A stretch of DNA of 64,000 nucleotides from NCBI RefSeq assembly GCF_004365175.1, contig NZ_SOCE01000001.1, positions 3,727,403-3,791,402 of the forward strand, in the 5' to 3' direction. Of this stretch, positions 50,708 through 59,346 are shown in pieces. Under the pieces are notes generated by a model. The model ran no database searches. It was not told where the DNA came from and saw nothing but the letters and a program-made list of their open reading frames with translations. Origin of the DNA: Kribbella voronezhensis. Its GTDB lineage: Bacteria > Actinomycetota > Actinomycetes > Propionibacteriales > Kribbellaceae. Positions within the stretch are counted from its first letter, which is position 1. Each line of letters starts with the position of its first letter. The position numbers and the translations under genes were made by a program.

Positions 50708-53080
50708 GTGAGCATCGCCCCTGCTTTCGCCCAGTTGTTGCGCCGGTTCCGCTCTGACAACGGCCTGACCCAGGAACGCCTGGCTGAACTTTCCGATCTC
50801 AGTATCGAGGCCGTGAAAACCCTGGAAAGCGGTCGCCGCCGCCATCCCCGCCCCGCGACGGTCGAGCAACTGGCAGCAGCCCTCGCGCTCGACGACGCCG
50901 AAGGCGACCAACTGAGGAAAGCCGCTCGGCGTACGAAGATCGGTAAAGCTCCATCCCTCGGCGTACGACGACAGCTTCCACCCCCGATCACGGACTTCAC
51001 TGGCCGGTCGCAGCATCTCGACACCTTGATCGAGCTGCTCGAGAAACCGGACCGCGAGTCTCCCGGCATCGTCGTGTCCGCGATCGGCGGTATGGGCGGA
51101 ATCGGCAAGACCACCCTCGCCGTCCAGGCGGCCCATCAGGTAGCTGAGATCTTCAGAGACGGACAGCTCTACCTCAATCTGCGCGGAGCGAGCCCTGACC
51201 CGGTCAGCACAGAGCAAGCGCTGGACACGCTGTTGGAGGCCCTCGGCCTGGCGCCCGCAGCAGCAGCGGACGACCTGTCGTTCACCGCCGGCCGCTATCG
51301 CACCGCCCTTGCTGGACGAAGCATCCTCCTGATGCTCGACGACGCGGCGAGCGTCGAGCAGATCGTTCCCCTCCTGCCGGGGACCGCCGGGGCAGTCGTC
51401 ATCGTGACCAGCCGTTCTCCGCTCGCGACCCTGCCCGGTGCACGCCGCCTGGCGCTGGACGTCCTGACCGAGAGCGAAGCCCTGGATCTCCTGGGAGAGG
51501 TCGTCGGCGCGGACAAAGTGGCCGCAGAGCGATCAGCTGCCATCGAGGTGGTCCAGTACTGCGGGCTGCTGCCGTTGGCGATCCGGATCGCAGCAGGGTA
51601 CGCAGGGACGAGTCCGCTGTCGGCTCTGGCCGCCCGGCTGGGCGACACTGACGGGATCTCCGACGTACTGACGGGCCCGCACGGCGAAGTACGGCGTATT
51701 CTCTCGCTCTCGCTGGACCGGTTGGCCGGCAGCGATCGCCGAGGCGACCAAGACGCGGCGACGGCCTTTCCTGTCTTGGCGCTCTTCGATGGGGACCACT
51801 TTCCGCTACGCGCGGCGGCGGCCGTACTCGGCCGATCGCTGGACGACACCGAGGACCTGCTCGACCGTCTGTTCGACGCCTGTCTGCTGGAGAGCCCGGC
51901 GATCCACCAGTACCGGATGCACGATCTGGTCCGCGAGATCGGCCGAGCCCTCGCGATCACGAAACTGTCCGAGCACGATCGCCAGGAGCTCAAGCTCCGC
52001 GAGCTTGCTTGCTACAGCTCCGTGCTGTGGCGGCATACGGAGCTGCTCACCCGGGCCGATCCGTACGGGTCCCGGGCGCAACGCTGGTCCGAGGGCGCAG
52101 AGGATCTGGCCGACCCGACGCAGATGACCGGTTGGCTCGAGGCGGAGCTGCCCAACCTCCGCCGACTCGTCCACTCGTCCACCGACGACGAAGCGCTGCG
52201 GCTGCTCGCGGTCCGGATCGCCCTCGGCATGTCATCCCTCGCGGTGGCGTTGATGAGGTTCGCCGAGGCCAGATCGGCGTTGACCGCGATCGCGCTGCTC
52301 CCGATCGAACTGCCCGCCGAGATGGAGATCGGCAGGCTGTACCACACAGCCTTGATGTGCAGCAGTCTCGGTTTGACCCAGGAGTGCCTGGATTGGCTCC
52401 GTCGTGCCACCGCGGTGGCTCGCGAACGCGGCGGACCGGAGCAGCTGGCGCGCTGCCTGCTCGACCTCGGCCAAGTACTCGGCCAGACAGGCCGTCCCGA
52501 CGAGGGCATGCCGTACGCCGAGGAAGGTCGCGCCCTCCTCGACCAGGTGGCCGGCGGTTCCCGGTTCTTACAGGCCGCCCAGCTCATCACCGGGATGCTG
52601 GCCGGCCAACTGGGCGACCTGGACCGGCAGCGAGAGATCTTCGACGACTTGCTGACGCGGTTGCCGGGGACCGAGGAGCGCGGCCGCGACGCCAGCCACC
52701 TGGGAACCATGGCCCAGTCGCTCCGGACGAGCGGTCGGCACCACAAGGCGTTGGAGGTACTACGGATCGCTCTGGTCGAGGTCCGCGAACTCGGCTTCGA
52801 GGTGCTCGAAGCCCAGGCCCTGATCGAGCTCGCCTCGATCCACCTGGACCTGCACGACTTCCCGCCTGCGTTGGAGGCCATCGAAGCCGGTCTCCGCATC
52901 GCCTCCCGTTACCCGGCCGAGAATCGCGAGGCGCCGCTGCTGAAACTGCTCGGCGACGTCCTCGCTGCGACCGGCGAGCCGACGGAGGCCAGGAAGGCAT
53001 GGGAGCAAGCGATCGTCCGCTACGACCGCGAGGCCGACCCCCGGGCGAGCGAAGTACGAAAGCTGCTGTCAGCCGACTGA
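50708..53080 (+). CDS. STAND/NB-ARC regulator with Xre HTH and TPR-like repeats
   Basis: A 790-residue signal-transduction ATPase. Residues 7-62 are an Xre-type helix-turn-helix (NGLTQERLAELSDLSIEAVKTLESGRRR). The P-loop is GGMGGIGKTTLA (127-138), and Walker B is ILLMLDDA, followed by an RNBS-like VIVTSRS and a GLPL-like GLLPLAIRIAAGY. Residues ~480-790 are helical TPR-like repeats. The architecture matches AfsR-like or NACHT-type regulators but lacks a SARP domain. The GTG at 50708 gives the usual N-terminus. Its ligand and targets are unknown; the nearest candidates are the divergent surface pair and the secretion locus to the right. Confidence 0.88.
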   Translation: MSIAPAFAQLLRRFRSDNGLTQERLAELSDLSIEAVKTLESGRRRHPRPATVEQLAAALALDDAEGDQLRKAARRTKIGKAPSLGVRRQLPPPITDFTGRSQHLDTLIELLEKPDRESPGIVVSAIGGMGGIGKTTLAVQAAHQVAEIFRDGQLYLNLRGASPDPVSTEQALDTLLEALGLAPAAAADDLSFTAGRYRTALAGRSILLMLDDAASVEQIVPLLPGTAGAVVIVTSRSPLATLPGARRLALDVLTESEALDLLGEVVGADKVAAERSAAIEVVQYCGLLPLAIRIAAGYAGTSPLSALAARLGDTDGISDVLTGPHGEVRRILSLSLDRLAGSDRRGDQDAATAFPVLALFDGDHFPLRAAAAVLGRSLDDTEDLLDRLFDACLLESPAIHQYRMHDLVREIGRALAITKLSEHDRQELKLRELACYSSVLWRHTELLTRADPYGSRAQRWSEGAEDLADPTQMTGWLEAELPNLRRLVHSSTDDEALRLLAVRIALGMSSLAVALMRFAEARSALTAIALLPIELPAEMEIGRLYHTALMCSSLGLTQECLDWLRRATAVARERGGPEQLARCLLDLGQVLGQTGRPDEGMPYAEEGRALLDQVAGGSRFLQAAQLITGMLAGQLGDLDRQREIFDDLLTRLPGTEERGRDASHLGTMAQSLRTSGRHHKALEVLRIALVEVRELGFEVLEAQALIELASIHLDLHDFPPALEAIEAGLRIASRYPAENREAPLLKLLGDVLAATGEPTEARKAWEQAIVRYDREADPRASEVRKLLSAD

Positions 53081-53108
53081 GGCTCGGTCGCGAGAGCGGT
53101 CCGAACGG

Positions 53109-53363
53109 TCAGCTTTCGGTGGGGGCGGGCCATTCGGTGGGTTCGGGGTCGTCGGCGTTGCCGGGGTCGGGTTGCTTGACTGTGGGCATCTCGGTGGGTT
53201 CGGGGTCGGACTGGTCGGCGCCGCCCTCGGTCGGGGCCCGGACGGTCGGCCAGTTGGTCGGCGCTGGATCCTCGTCGTCCGCCAGCGCGGGCGTCACTCC
53301 GACTCCGTTCAAAAGCACCACGGCAGTCAGTACGCCGACCAGGCGGCGCCGCCGGCGCATCAT
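53109..53363 (-). CDS. secreted Thr/Pro/Glu-rich 84-residue peptide
   Basis: A small exported protein: an Arg-rich start (MMRRRRRLVG), a hydrophobic signal segment ending PALA (residues 25-28), then an acidic mature part of 56 residues with three loose repeats (DPAPTNWPT, DPEPTEMPT, DPEPTEWPA). It has no cysteine for lipidation and no known domain. The start at 53363 is a best guess; the frame is open further up. It lies 77 bases after the beta-propeller gene on the same strand and may be its partner. Confidence 0.55.
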   Translation of the reverse strand: MMRRRRRLVGVLTAVVLLNGVGVTPALADDEDPAPTNWPTVRAPTEGGADQSDPEPTEMPTVKQPDPGNADDPEPTEWPAPTES

Positions 53364-53440
53364 TCCGACCAAGCGCAGCCGATGCACTACACCGACCAGG
53401 CGGCGCACCAGATGCTGCGGCGCCGCGCGGCGTACCGGTT

Positions 53441-54844
53441 TCACTTCTTGTCCAGGGCGTAGAGGACCGAGTCGTGGACGACGATGGCGTGGTCGCCGGC
53501 GACTCCCCAGGGGCGGGCCGTGTTGGGTTGGAGCTTGACCGCCTTGCTGCCGGGGACGATCGAGTACAGGTCGCCGCTGATCTGGCCGTAGATCGTTGTC
53601 TGGTTCACCGACTGCGGCTGGAACGCCGGCTGCAGGCTGGTCTTGCCACCGGTGAAGTTGATCAGGCACTCACCGAGGGCGGCCACCTTGCCCGCGTGGT
53701 CGGGCAGCCACTTCCAGCCGTCGGCCTGGTCCGGGCTGACCTTGGGGCAGGTCGCGAGCACGGCACCGTTGGCCGTCGAGTTCACCGTCACCAGTACTTC
53801 GTTGGTCTTGCCGGTGCTCCAGTGCACGATCACCCGGCCCGCGCTCGCCGCGACGATGTGGTCGATGCTCTTGGCCCCGCTCGGCGGCTTGAGTGGCAAC
53901 TCGACCAGATCCTTGCCCGGCTCGCTCCAGTACAGTGGTCCGGCGTACCGCGCCATCAGCGCCCGGTTGCCCTCGGCAAGCAAAATCGTGGACAACCGCG
54001 GCTGGTTCGGTACGGCGTGCAGCTCGCCGCCGCTGACCACGCTGGCGCCCGCCTCGTCGCCCATGTCGATCAGCGGCGAGGAGCCGAAGAACTGCACCCG
54101 CGCCGAGTCGGGCAGCTCGATCTCGGTCGGCAGCGCGCCGTCGCCGGGCCAGTAGAACAAGGAACCCGGGGCCGTTGCCGCGAGCACCGGCTTGGAATCG
54201 ATTGTGGTGTAGACCGGACTGGTGGTGTCGCGCGGAACCTTGTCCTGGTAGATCACCTTGCCCGCGCTGTCGAGCACGACGAGCTTCTGGTCCGGCGTGA
54301 TCACCGCGACCTCGCTGCCGTCCGGCGACACGGCCGGGTGGGTGTCCGTTTTGATGTCGACGGTCCAGGCGGCGTTGGTGCTCCAGCCGGGCGGAGCCGG
54401 CCGGGCCGCGAACTGGTCCGACTTGACCTCGGGCTTCGGCAGCTCGGGCAGCTTCGGGGACTCGGTCGACGTCGGCTTGGCCGGCCCGTGATCACGGATC
54501 ACCAGCAGATACACCGCAGTACCGCCGAGCAGTACGACGGCGAGCGCGGCCGCCGCGATGATCGGCCAGATCGGCTTGTTGTTCTTGGTCGAGACCTCGA
54601 CCGCCTCGACCTGGCCGTCCGGGTGGATGATCAGCGGCCAGGAGGAGCCGTCGGACTCGACCGCGGTCGCCTTCACCGCGCGGCCGAGCTGGGCCGACCG
54701 CTCGGCCACCAGCGCGATCGCCGCCTGACGGGGATCGTGGTGGTTCACCGGGTGGCTGCGCCCGGCGATCTTCACCTCGGCGTTGTGGTCGTCGTACAGC
54801 CGGATCGTGACCTTCGGCCAGGACGGGATGCCCTTGTCAGCCAC
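53441..54844 (-). CDS. single-pass membrane protein with extracellular beta-propeller-like domain
   Basis: A 467-residue protein of unrecognised family. Residues 1-90 are a cytoplasmic alpha/beta domain (KVTIRLYDDHNAEVKIAGRSHPVN), residues ~92-117 a membrane anchor, 118-150 a Pro/Lys linker, and 150-467 strands with repeated short motifs (HPAVSPDGSEVAVITPD, GKVIYQDKVPRD) like a WD/PQQ-type propeller. The GTG at 54844 follows GAGGGG. It is divergent from the secretion-like locus across 248 bases, and its outward-facing propeller could serve as a surface partner of that machine (inference). Confidence 0.72.
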   Translation of the reverse strand: MADKGIPSWPKVTIRLYDDHNAEVKIAGRSHPVNHHDPRQAAIALVAERSAQLGRAVKATAVESDGSSWPLIIHPDGQVEAVEVSTKNNKPIWPIIAAAALAVVLLGGTAVYLLVIRDHGPAKPTSTESPKLPELPKPEVKSDQFAARPAPPGWSTNAAWTVDIKTDTHPAVSPDGSEVAVITPDQKLVVLDSAGKVIYQDKVPRDTTSPVYTTIDSKPVLAATAPGSLFYWPGDGALPTEIELPDSARVQFFGSSPLIDMGDEAGASVVSGGELHAVPNQPRLSTILLAEGNRALMARYAGPLYWSEPGKDLVELPLKPPSGAKSIDHIVAASAGRVIVHWSTGKTNEVLVTVNSTANGAVLATCPKVSPDQADGWKWLPDHAGKVAALGECLINFTGGKTSLQPAFQPQSVNQTTIYGQISGDLYSIVPGSKAVKLQPNTARPWGVAGDHAIVVHDSVLYALDKK

Positions 54845-55092
54845 GGTCGCCCCTCGTCCCAGCCACAGAACTCCCTCGGTAGTCGGCTCTCAAGCCCTAC
54901 GTTCTAGCATTTCTTCCGCCCGAAGACATGCCGTCCGCCCACAGGCATGACAATTCGCGAGCCTGCCCGGCTCGTCTGACCCCGACAAGGGGGTAGAAAC
55001 ATCCTCGCCTGTGGATGGGTCACGCCAGTACACCCGGATAGCGAGAGAATACTGTGGGCGACAGCCCGTGACACGCCGCGAGAGGAGGGGCC

Positions 55093-55725
55093 ATGACGCA
55101 ACCGCAGCAGAACCCGTGGACTCGGCAACAACCGCCGACCCAGGCGCCGCAACCGCACCAGGGGCCCCCGCAGCCGGTGAACCTGACGCCCCGGGGGCCG
55201 TCCGCCCCGCAGCACGGTGTGACCGCCCCGGCGGAGGACCAGCGGCTGCCGAAGTTCGCGATTCCCGCCGCAGACACGCTCTGGTGGGTCGGGGTGCACG
55301 GCGGCTCGGGTGAGACCACGATGTCGCTGCTGCTCCCCGGGACCAGGGCCGCCGGTCACCGGTGGCCGATCCCGCCGCCGCCGGTGCCGACACCGGTCGT
55401 GCTGGTCGCACGCACCCATGGCGCCGGCCTCCGGGCAGCGCAGCGGGCAGCGATCGAGTGGGCCTCCGGTGTGGTCCAGGGGATCGCCGTGCTCGGGCTG
55501 GTGCTGATCGCGGACGCTCCCGGCCGGTTGCCCCGGGTGCTGGACGACTTCGCCGACATCGTCGGCGGCGGGGTGCCGAGGGTCTGGGACATCCCGTGGA
55601 TCGAGGAGTGGCGAAGGGGGGAGGACCCCACGCCGGAAAATACTCCCGACGAGGTTTTCGAAGTACTTGAATCCATCTACGCTCTTCGCGCGTCGAACCC
55701 AGCGGATTACCCCGCCCCTTACTGA
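55093..55725 (+). CDS. DUF6668-like protein with degenerate ParA-type P-loop
   Basis: A 210-residue cytoplasmic protein. A Pro/Gln-rich N-terminus (1-50) precedes a Rossmann-like domain. Where ParA/MinD ATPases have KGGxGKTT, this has HGGSGETT (69-76): both lysines are replaced, by His and Glu, so ATP hydrolysis is unlikely. Later segments (VPTPVVLVARTHGAGLRAAQRAA, VLGLVLIADAPGRLP, VPRVWDIPW) still follow the P-loop NTPase order. GAGGAGGGG precedes the ATG. It opens the type IV secretion-like operon, perhaps as a positioning or scaffold factor. Confidence 0.78.
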   Translation: MTQPQQNPWTRQQPPTQAPQPHQGPPQPVNLTPRGPSAPQHGVTAPAEDQRLPKFAIPAADTLWWVGVHGGSGETTMSLLLPGTRAAGHRWPIPPPPVPTPVVLVARTHGAGLRAAQRAAIEWASGVVQGIAVLGLVLIADAPGRLPRVLDDFADIVGGGVPRVWDIPWIEEWRRGEDPTPENTPDEVFEVLESIYALRASNPADYPAPY

Positions 55726-55738
55726 GAGGTCCATTCTG

Positions 55739-56008
55739 ATGTTCGCAAAATTCGTTCCGCTTCTTGCCCCCCTGGTCGGCGTCGAGCCGCCGACCGAGGC
55801 CTCCGGCGGAATCAAGACGGTGGTCGGCTGGGTGACCTGGATCGCCTTCTCCATCTGTGTTCTCGGTGTCATCATCGCCGGCGCCATGATGGCCATCGGC
55901 CAGCGTCGCGGCGAGGGTGGCGAGCACGCCGCCCGGCTCGGCTGGGTGCTCGCGGCCTGCATCGTGATCGGTTCGGCGTCGGCGCTGGTCGGGGCGCTGC
56001 TGAAATGA
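55739..56008 (+). CDS. VirB2-like pilin candidate, two membrane segments
   Basis: An 89-residue protein: a hydrophobic N-terminal lead (MFAKFVPLLAPLVGV), then two membrane helices (VVGWVTWIAFSICVLGVIIAGAMMAI and LGWVLAACIVIGSASALVGALL) joined by a positively charged loop (GQRRGEGGEHAAR). Size and layout match VirB2/TrbC pilins and Gram-positive counterparts, as does the place early in the operon. GAGAGG precedes the ATG. No family could be confirmed. Confidence 0.68.
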   Translation: MFAKFVPLLAPLVGVEPPTEASGGIKTVVGWVTWIAFSICVLGVIIAGAMMAIGQRRGEGGEHAARLGWVLAACIVIGSASALVGALLK

Positions 56009-56055
56009 CCACTCCGGCCACCGCCCCGGCCGGCGTACCGGCCGGCTGATCGGTC

Positions 56056-56916
56056 GTGGGACTGTTCAGCGGCCGGTCCGGCGACGGCGAGGACGACGAC
56101 GCGGGCGAATCCACCTCTCCGTGGGAGAACCGCGGCTTCGTCGCTTCGGCGATCGTCATCGGGGCAGTGGTCGTGTGTGTGATCGTCTTCCTCGTGCTGG
56201 GCCGGACCGGTGGCGACGATCAGCCCGGCGCCGGGCAGAGCCCTTCGCCGGGCCTCACCGAGCCGACGGACCTGCCGAGCGACGAGCCGACCGAGCCGCC
56301 GGCGACGCCCGGGGACGACCCGACCAGTACGCCGGTGGTCACCCCGCCGCCGGTGAACAACGCCGCCGGCGGCTGCAAGGCGAAGAACCCGGACCAGCGC
56401 ATCCCCCGGTCGGCGCCGCCCGCGGTCTCCTGGCAGTTCGAGACGGACATGCTGATCCCGCTGCAGGCACAGGGCGGTCCGGCGAGCACCGACGCGAACG
56501 GCCTGCGGTACTGCTTCGCCCATTCGCCGACCGGCGCGGTGCTCGCCGCGATGGTGACGCTCGGCCAGATCCGCAATCCCGACCTGACCACATCGGTCCT
56601 GCAGCACCGGATCGCGCCGGGCGCCGGCCGGACCAGGGCGCTCAACGAGAACAGGTCCTCCCCGTCGCCGTCGCACGACGCCGGCGATCCGTCCCAGTTC
56701 ACCGGGTTCAAGGTCGTCGACTACCTGCCCAACCGCGCCATCGTCGCGCTCGCGGTGCAGGTCGACTACCGCAGCGTCGCCTCGTTGCCGATCACCCTGG
56801 TCTGGCAGGGCGGCGACTGGAAGGTGGTCCTGCAGCCGGACGGCAGTTTCAACGGTGAGGTCGCGCCGGACATTCTCGGATCGCTGGACGGCTACGTCCG
56901 GTTCGGAGGCAGCTGA
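56056..56916 (+). CDS. VirB8-like bitopic membrane protein (by architecture)
   Basis: A 286-residue protein with a short acidic cytoplasmic part (1-26), one membrane helix (28-50), a Pro/Thr/Asp linker (55-100) and an extracellular domain (105-286) with two cysteines (GGCKAKN, LRYCFAH). The final ~70 residues (VVDYLPNRAIVALAVQVDYRS, LPITLVWQGGDWKVVLQ) look like an NTF2-type strand-turn unit, as in VirB8/TcpC. The GTG at 56056 has a weak ribosome-binding site. Its stop shares a base with the next start. It is probably an assembly factor of the channel. Confidence 0.7.
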   Translation: MGLFSGRSGDGEDDDAGESTSPWENRGFVASAIVIGAVVVCVIVFLVLGRTGGDDQPGAGQSPSPGLTEPTDLPSDEPTEPPATPGDDPTSTPVVTPPPVNNAAGGCKAKNPDQRIPRSAPPAVSWQFETDMLIPLQAQGGPASTDANGLRYCFAHSPTGAVLAAMVTLGQIRNPDLTTSVLQHRIAPGAGRTRALNENRSSPSPSHDAGDPSQFTGFKVVDYLPNRAIVALAVQVDYRSVASLPITLVWQGGDWKVVLQPDGSFNGEVAPDILGSLDGYVRFGGS

Positions 56917-57791
56917 TGCTCGTCCTCGGTTGTTCGCTGGCGCCCTGGAACTGGGACGACTGCGCCCGCAAGTACCTCGGTGACGCGATCCAGGCGGCCA
57001 TCGGCGGCCTGTTCGGCTTCCTCTTCGACACTTTGAAGAAGCTCATCGTGGACGCCGTCGTCGCCGTACTGAAAGCGGTCGGCACGCTCTGGGTCGACAT
57101 CAAGACCCCGGGCATCGGCAACAACAGCGCGATCCTGTTCGTGCAGGCGTACACCTTCTGGATCCTGGTCTTCGCGGCGACCATCTCGGTCATCATCGGC
57201 GGCGTCCGGATGGCCGTCTCGCAGCGCGGCGAGCCGCTGCGGGACATCATGAAGAGCCTGCTGACCATGGTCGTCGTCTCCGGCGCCGGCGTCGCTTTCG
57301 CCTCCACCTTGATCACCGTGTCCGACGTCTTCTCCCGCTGGATCATCCAGCAGTCGATCGGCGAGTCGAACTTCGACGAGAAGCTGACCGAGAAGATGAC
57401 GAACCCGCTCAAGGACAGCGGGGTCGGGTTGATGCTGGTGATCGTGATCGGCATCCTGATGGTGATCTCCGCCCTGGTCCAACTGGGGCTGATGGTGATC
57501 CGGTACGGGATGCTCGTGCTGCTGGTCGGCGTGCTGCCACTGACGGCGGCGGCCACCAATACCGAGGCCGGGATGATGTGGTTCAAACGGGCCGTCGGCT
57601 GGCTGGCCGGCTTCATCATCTACAAACCGGTGGCCGCCCTCATCTACGCGACCGCGATCTTCCTGATCGGCGAGCCCAAGGGCGGCCCGGACTCCACTCT
57701 GAAGGTCATCACGGGCGTCACCATGATGCTGCTCGCCATCGTGGCGCTGCCGGCCATCCTGCGCTTCGTCTCGCCGCGGACGGGAGGCTGA
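56916..57791 (+). CDS. TrbL/VirB6-like polytopic channel protein, copy 1
   Basis: A 291-residue membrane protein with an amphipathic N-terminal region (LGDAIQAAIGGLFGFLFDTLKKLIVDAV) and about six membrane segments. The central part, VIRYGMLVLLVGVLPLTAAATNTEAGMMWFKRAVGWLAGFIIYKPVAALIYATA, is the TrbL/VirB6 core. It is translationally coupled to the preceding gene (TGATG) and is followed after one base by a paralogue. In type IV systems such proteins line the inner-membrane part of the channel. Confidence 0.82.
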   Translation: MLVLGCSLAPWNWDDCARKYLGDAIQAAIGGLFGFLFDTLKKLIVDAVVAVLKAVGTLWVDIKTPGIGNNSAILFVQAYTFWILVFAATISVIIGGVRMAVSQRGEPLRDIMKSLLTMVVVSGAGVAFASTLITVSDVFSRWIIQQSIGESNFDEKLTEKMTNPLKDSGVGLMLVIVIGILMVISALVQLGLMVIRYGMLVLLVGVLPLTAAATNTEAGMMWFKRAVGWLAGFIIYKPVAALIYATAIFLIGEPKGGPDSTLKVITGVTMMLLAIVALPAILRFVSPRTGG

Positions 57792-57792
57792 C

Positions 57793-59346
57793 ATGATCGC
57801 GATGTTCTGCGACGACGGCTGGGTCGAGTGCATCAAGAACATGATCCTGGGCACCGTCTCCTTCGCAATCGATGGGCTGATCAAAGTGATCTTCGATCCG
57901 ATTTTCGACGCGCTGGCCAAGGCCGTCGGCAGCGTGATGGCCACCATCGGAACGTTCTGGGTGTACGTCGACACGCCGTCGATCGGGAACTCCAGTACCG
58001 GTAAGCCGGACTTCGCGATCGACTGGATCTGGCAGCACACCGCGTGGATCGCGGTCTTCGCGGCCACCATCGGGGTGATCGTGGCCGGTTGCCAGATGGC
58101 CTGGTCCCAGCGTGGTGAGTCGGCCCGTGAGCTGCTCCGGTCGCTGCTCACGCTGGCGGTCGCCTCGACGATGGCGGTCAGCGTCGCGCAGGTGCTGATC
58201 ACGGTCGGCGACAAGTTCTCCGAGTGCATCGTGTCGACCTCGCTGGCGGAGAACGCGCAGGGCTTCGTCTGCAACCGGCACGACGCCAACGCGGCCGGCT
58301 TCGGCCGGGCGATGCTGGTGCTGCTGGGATTGAGCGCCCCGACCGGCACGCTCGGCGTCGGGTTGATGATCGCCATCGCCATCATCGCGTTGCTCGCCTC
58401 GCTGATCCAGGTCGTCTTGATGGTGGTCCGCTACGCGATGCTCATCCTGCTCATCGGGGTGCTGCCGATCGCGGCCTCGGCGACGAACACCGAGATGGGC
58501 AAGGGCTGGTTCAAGCGCATCATCTCCTGGCTGGTCGCCTTCATCCTCTACAAACCCGTGGCGGCCCTGATCTATGCGACGGCGATCAAGCTCACCTCGG
58601 CCAACTTCGAGAAGAACAAGCCGAAGACCGGTCCGCTGGCGTTCGCCGGCCAGACCGACGGCGACAAGATCATGAACATGGTCACCGGCATCACGATGCT
58701 GGTGCTCGCCCTGTTCGCCCTGCCGGCCTTGATGCGGTTCATCGCTCCGATGGTCTCGGCGACGGCCGGGTCGGCCGGGGCGGGCATGATGGCCGCCAAG
58801 CTCCTCGGTGCGGACAAGATCGGCGAAAAGGTCCAGGACTCCACCAAGGGCCAGAGCGAGAGTGACGGTCCCACCGGCTCGGAGAATCCCGGGCCCTCGC
58901 CACAACCGACCTCCAGTCCACGCGGTTCCGATTCACCGAGCGGCGGCGGGGGTGGCCGAGGTGGCGGTGGCGGCGGTAGCGGTGGCTCTGGCGGTAGCGG
59001 TGGTTCTGGCGGTGGCGGCGGAGGAGGCGCCGGCGGCGGTGCTGGTGGAGGTGCCGGTGGTGGCGCGGGCGGTGGTGCCGGTGCCGGTGCCGGAGCCGGA
59101 GCAGGCGGCGCGGCTGGTGGCGCGGCCGGCGGTGGCGCCGCGGCAGGTGGTGGCGCGGCGGCCGGTGGTGGTGCGGCAGCAGGCGGTGCCGCGGCCGGTG
59201 CGGGAGCAGCAGCCGGACCGGTCGGGATCGCTGTCGTCGCGGCCGCGGCAGCGGTCAAGAAGGGCATCGACACGGCCAAGGAGTTCACCGAGGACGTCGG
59301 CAAGGAAATAGACGGAATGGATGAGGGACCAAGTGGCAGCGGCTGA
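57793..59346 (+). CDS. TrbL/VirB6-like channel protein, copy 2, with Gly/Ala-rich tail
   Basis: A 517-residue paralogue of the previous gene. The same core recurs (VVRYAMLILLIGVLPIAASATNTEMGKGWFKR, YKPVAALIYATA). Residues ~355-385 are Ser/Pro-rich, and about 383-476 are almost pure Gly, Ala and Ser. A short hydrophobic and helical end (VGIAVVAAAAAVKKGIDTAKEFTEDVGKE) follows. The tail would be cytoplasmic and disordered or would pass with the substrate; either is a guess. The stop overlaps the next gene by 14-26 bases. Confidence 0.82.
   Translation: MIAMFCDDGWVECIKNMILGTVSFAIDGLIKVIFDPIFDALAKAVGSVMATIGTFWVYVDTPSIGNSSTGKPDFAIDWIWQHTAWIAVFAATIGVIVAGCQMAWSQRGESARELLRSLLTLAVASTMAVSVAQVLITVGDKFSECIVSTSLAENAQGFVCNRHDANAAGFGRAMLVLLGLSAPTGTLGVGLMIAIAIIALLASLIQVVLMVVRYAMLILLIGVLPIAASATNTEMGKGWFKRIISWLVAFILYKPVAALIYATAIKLTSANFEKNKPKTGPLAFAGQTDGDKIMNMVTGITMLVLALFALPALMRFIAPMVSATAGSAGAGMMAAKLLGADKIGEKVQDSTKGQSESDGPTGSENPGPSPQPTSSPRGSDSPSGGGGGRGGGGGGSGGSGGSGGSGGGGGGGAGGGAGGGAGGGAGGGAGAGAGAGAGGAAGGAAGGGAAAGGGAAAGGGAAAGGAAAGAGAAAGPVGIAVVAAAAAVKKGIDTAKEFTEDVGKEIDGMDEGPSGSG
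58939..59219 (+). repeat. Gly/Ala/Ser low-complexity coding repeat
   Basis: About 280 bases of GGTGGC/GGTGCC-type triplets. They encode GGSGG, GGGAGG and then AAGGGAAAGGG runs, with the composition shifting from Gly/Ser to Gly/Ala along the tract. Such tracts are prone to length change. Confidence 0.8.

Noticed and set aside
50072..51217. Minus-strand frame over rplI and the STAND gene
   Set aside because: It lies opposite rplI and the helix-turn-helix coding region and has no domain.
57793..59346. Gly-rich tail as a frameshift artefact
   Set aside because: The frame stays open with sensible third-position GC and ends in a well-formed helix that overlaps the next gene's start, so it is probably real coding sequence.
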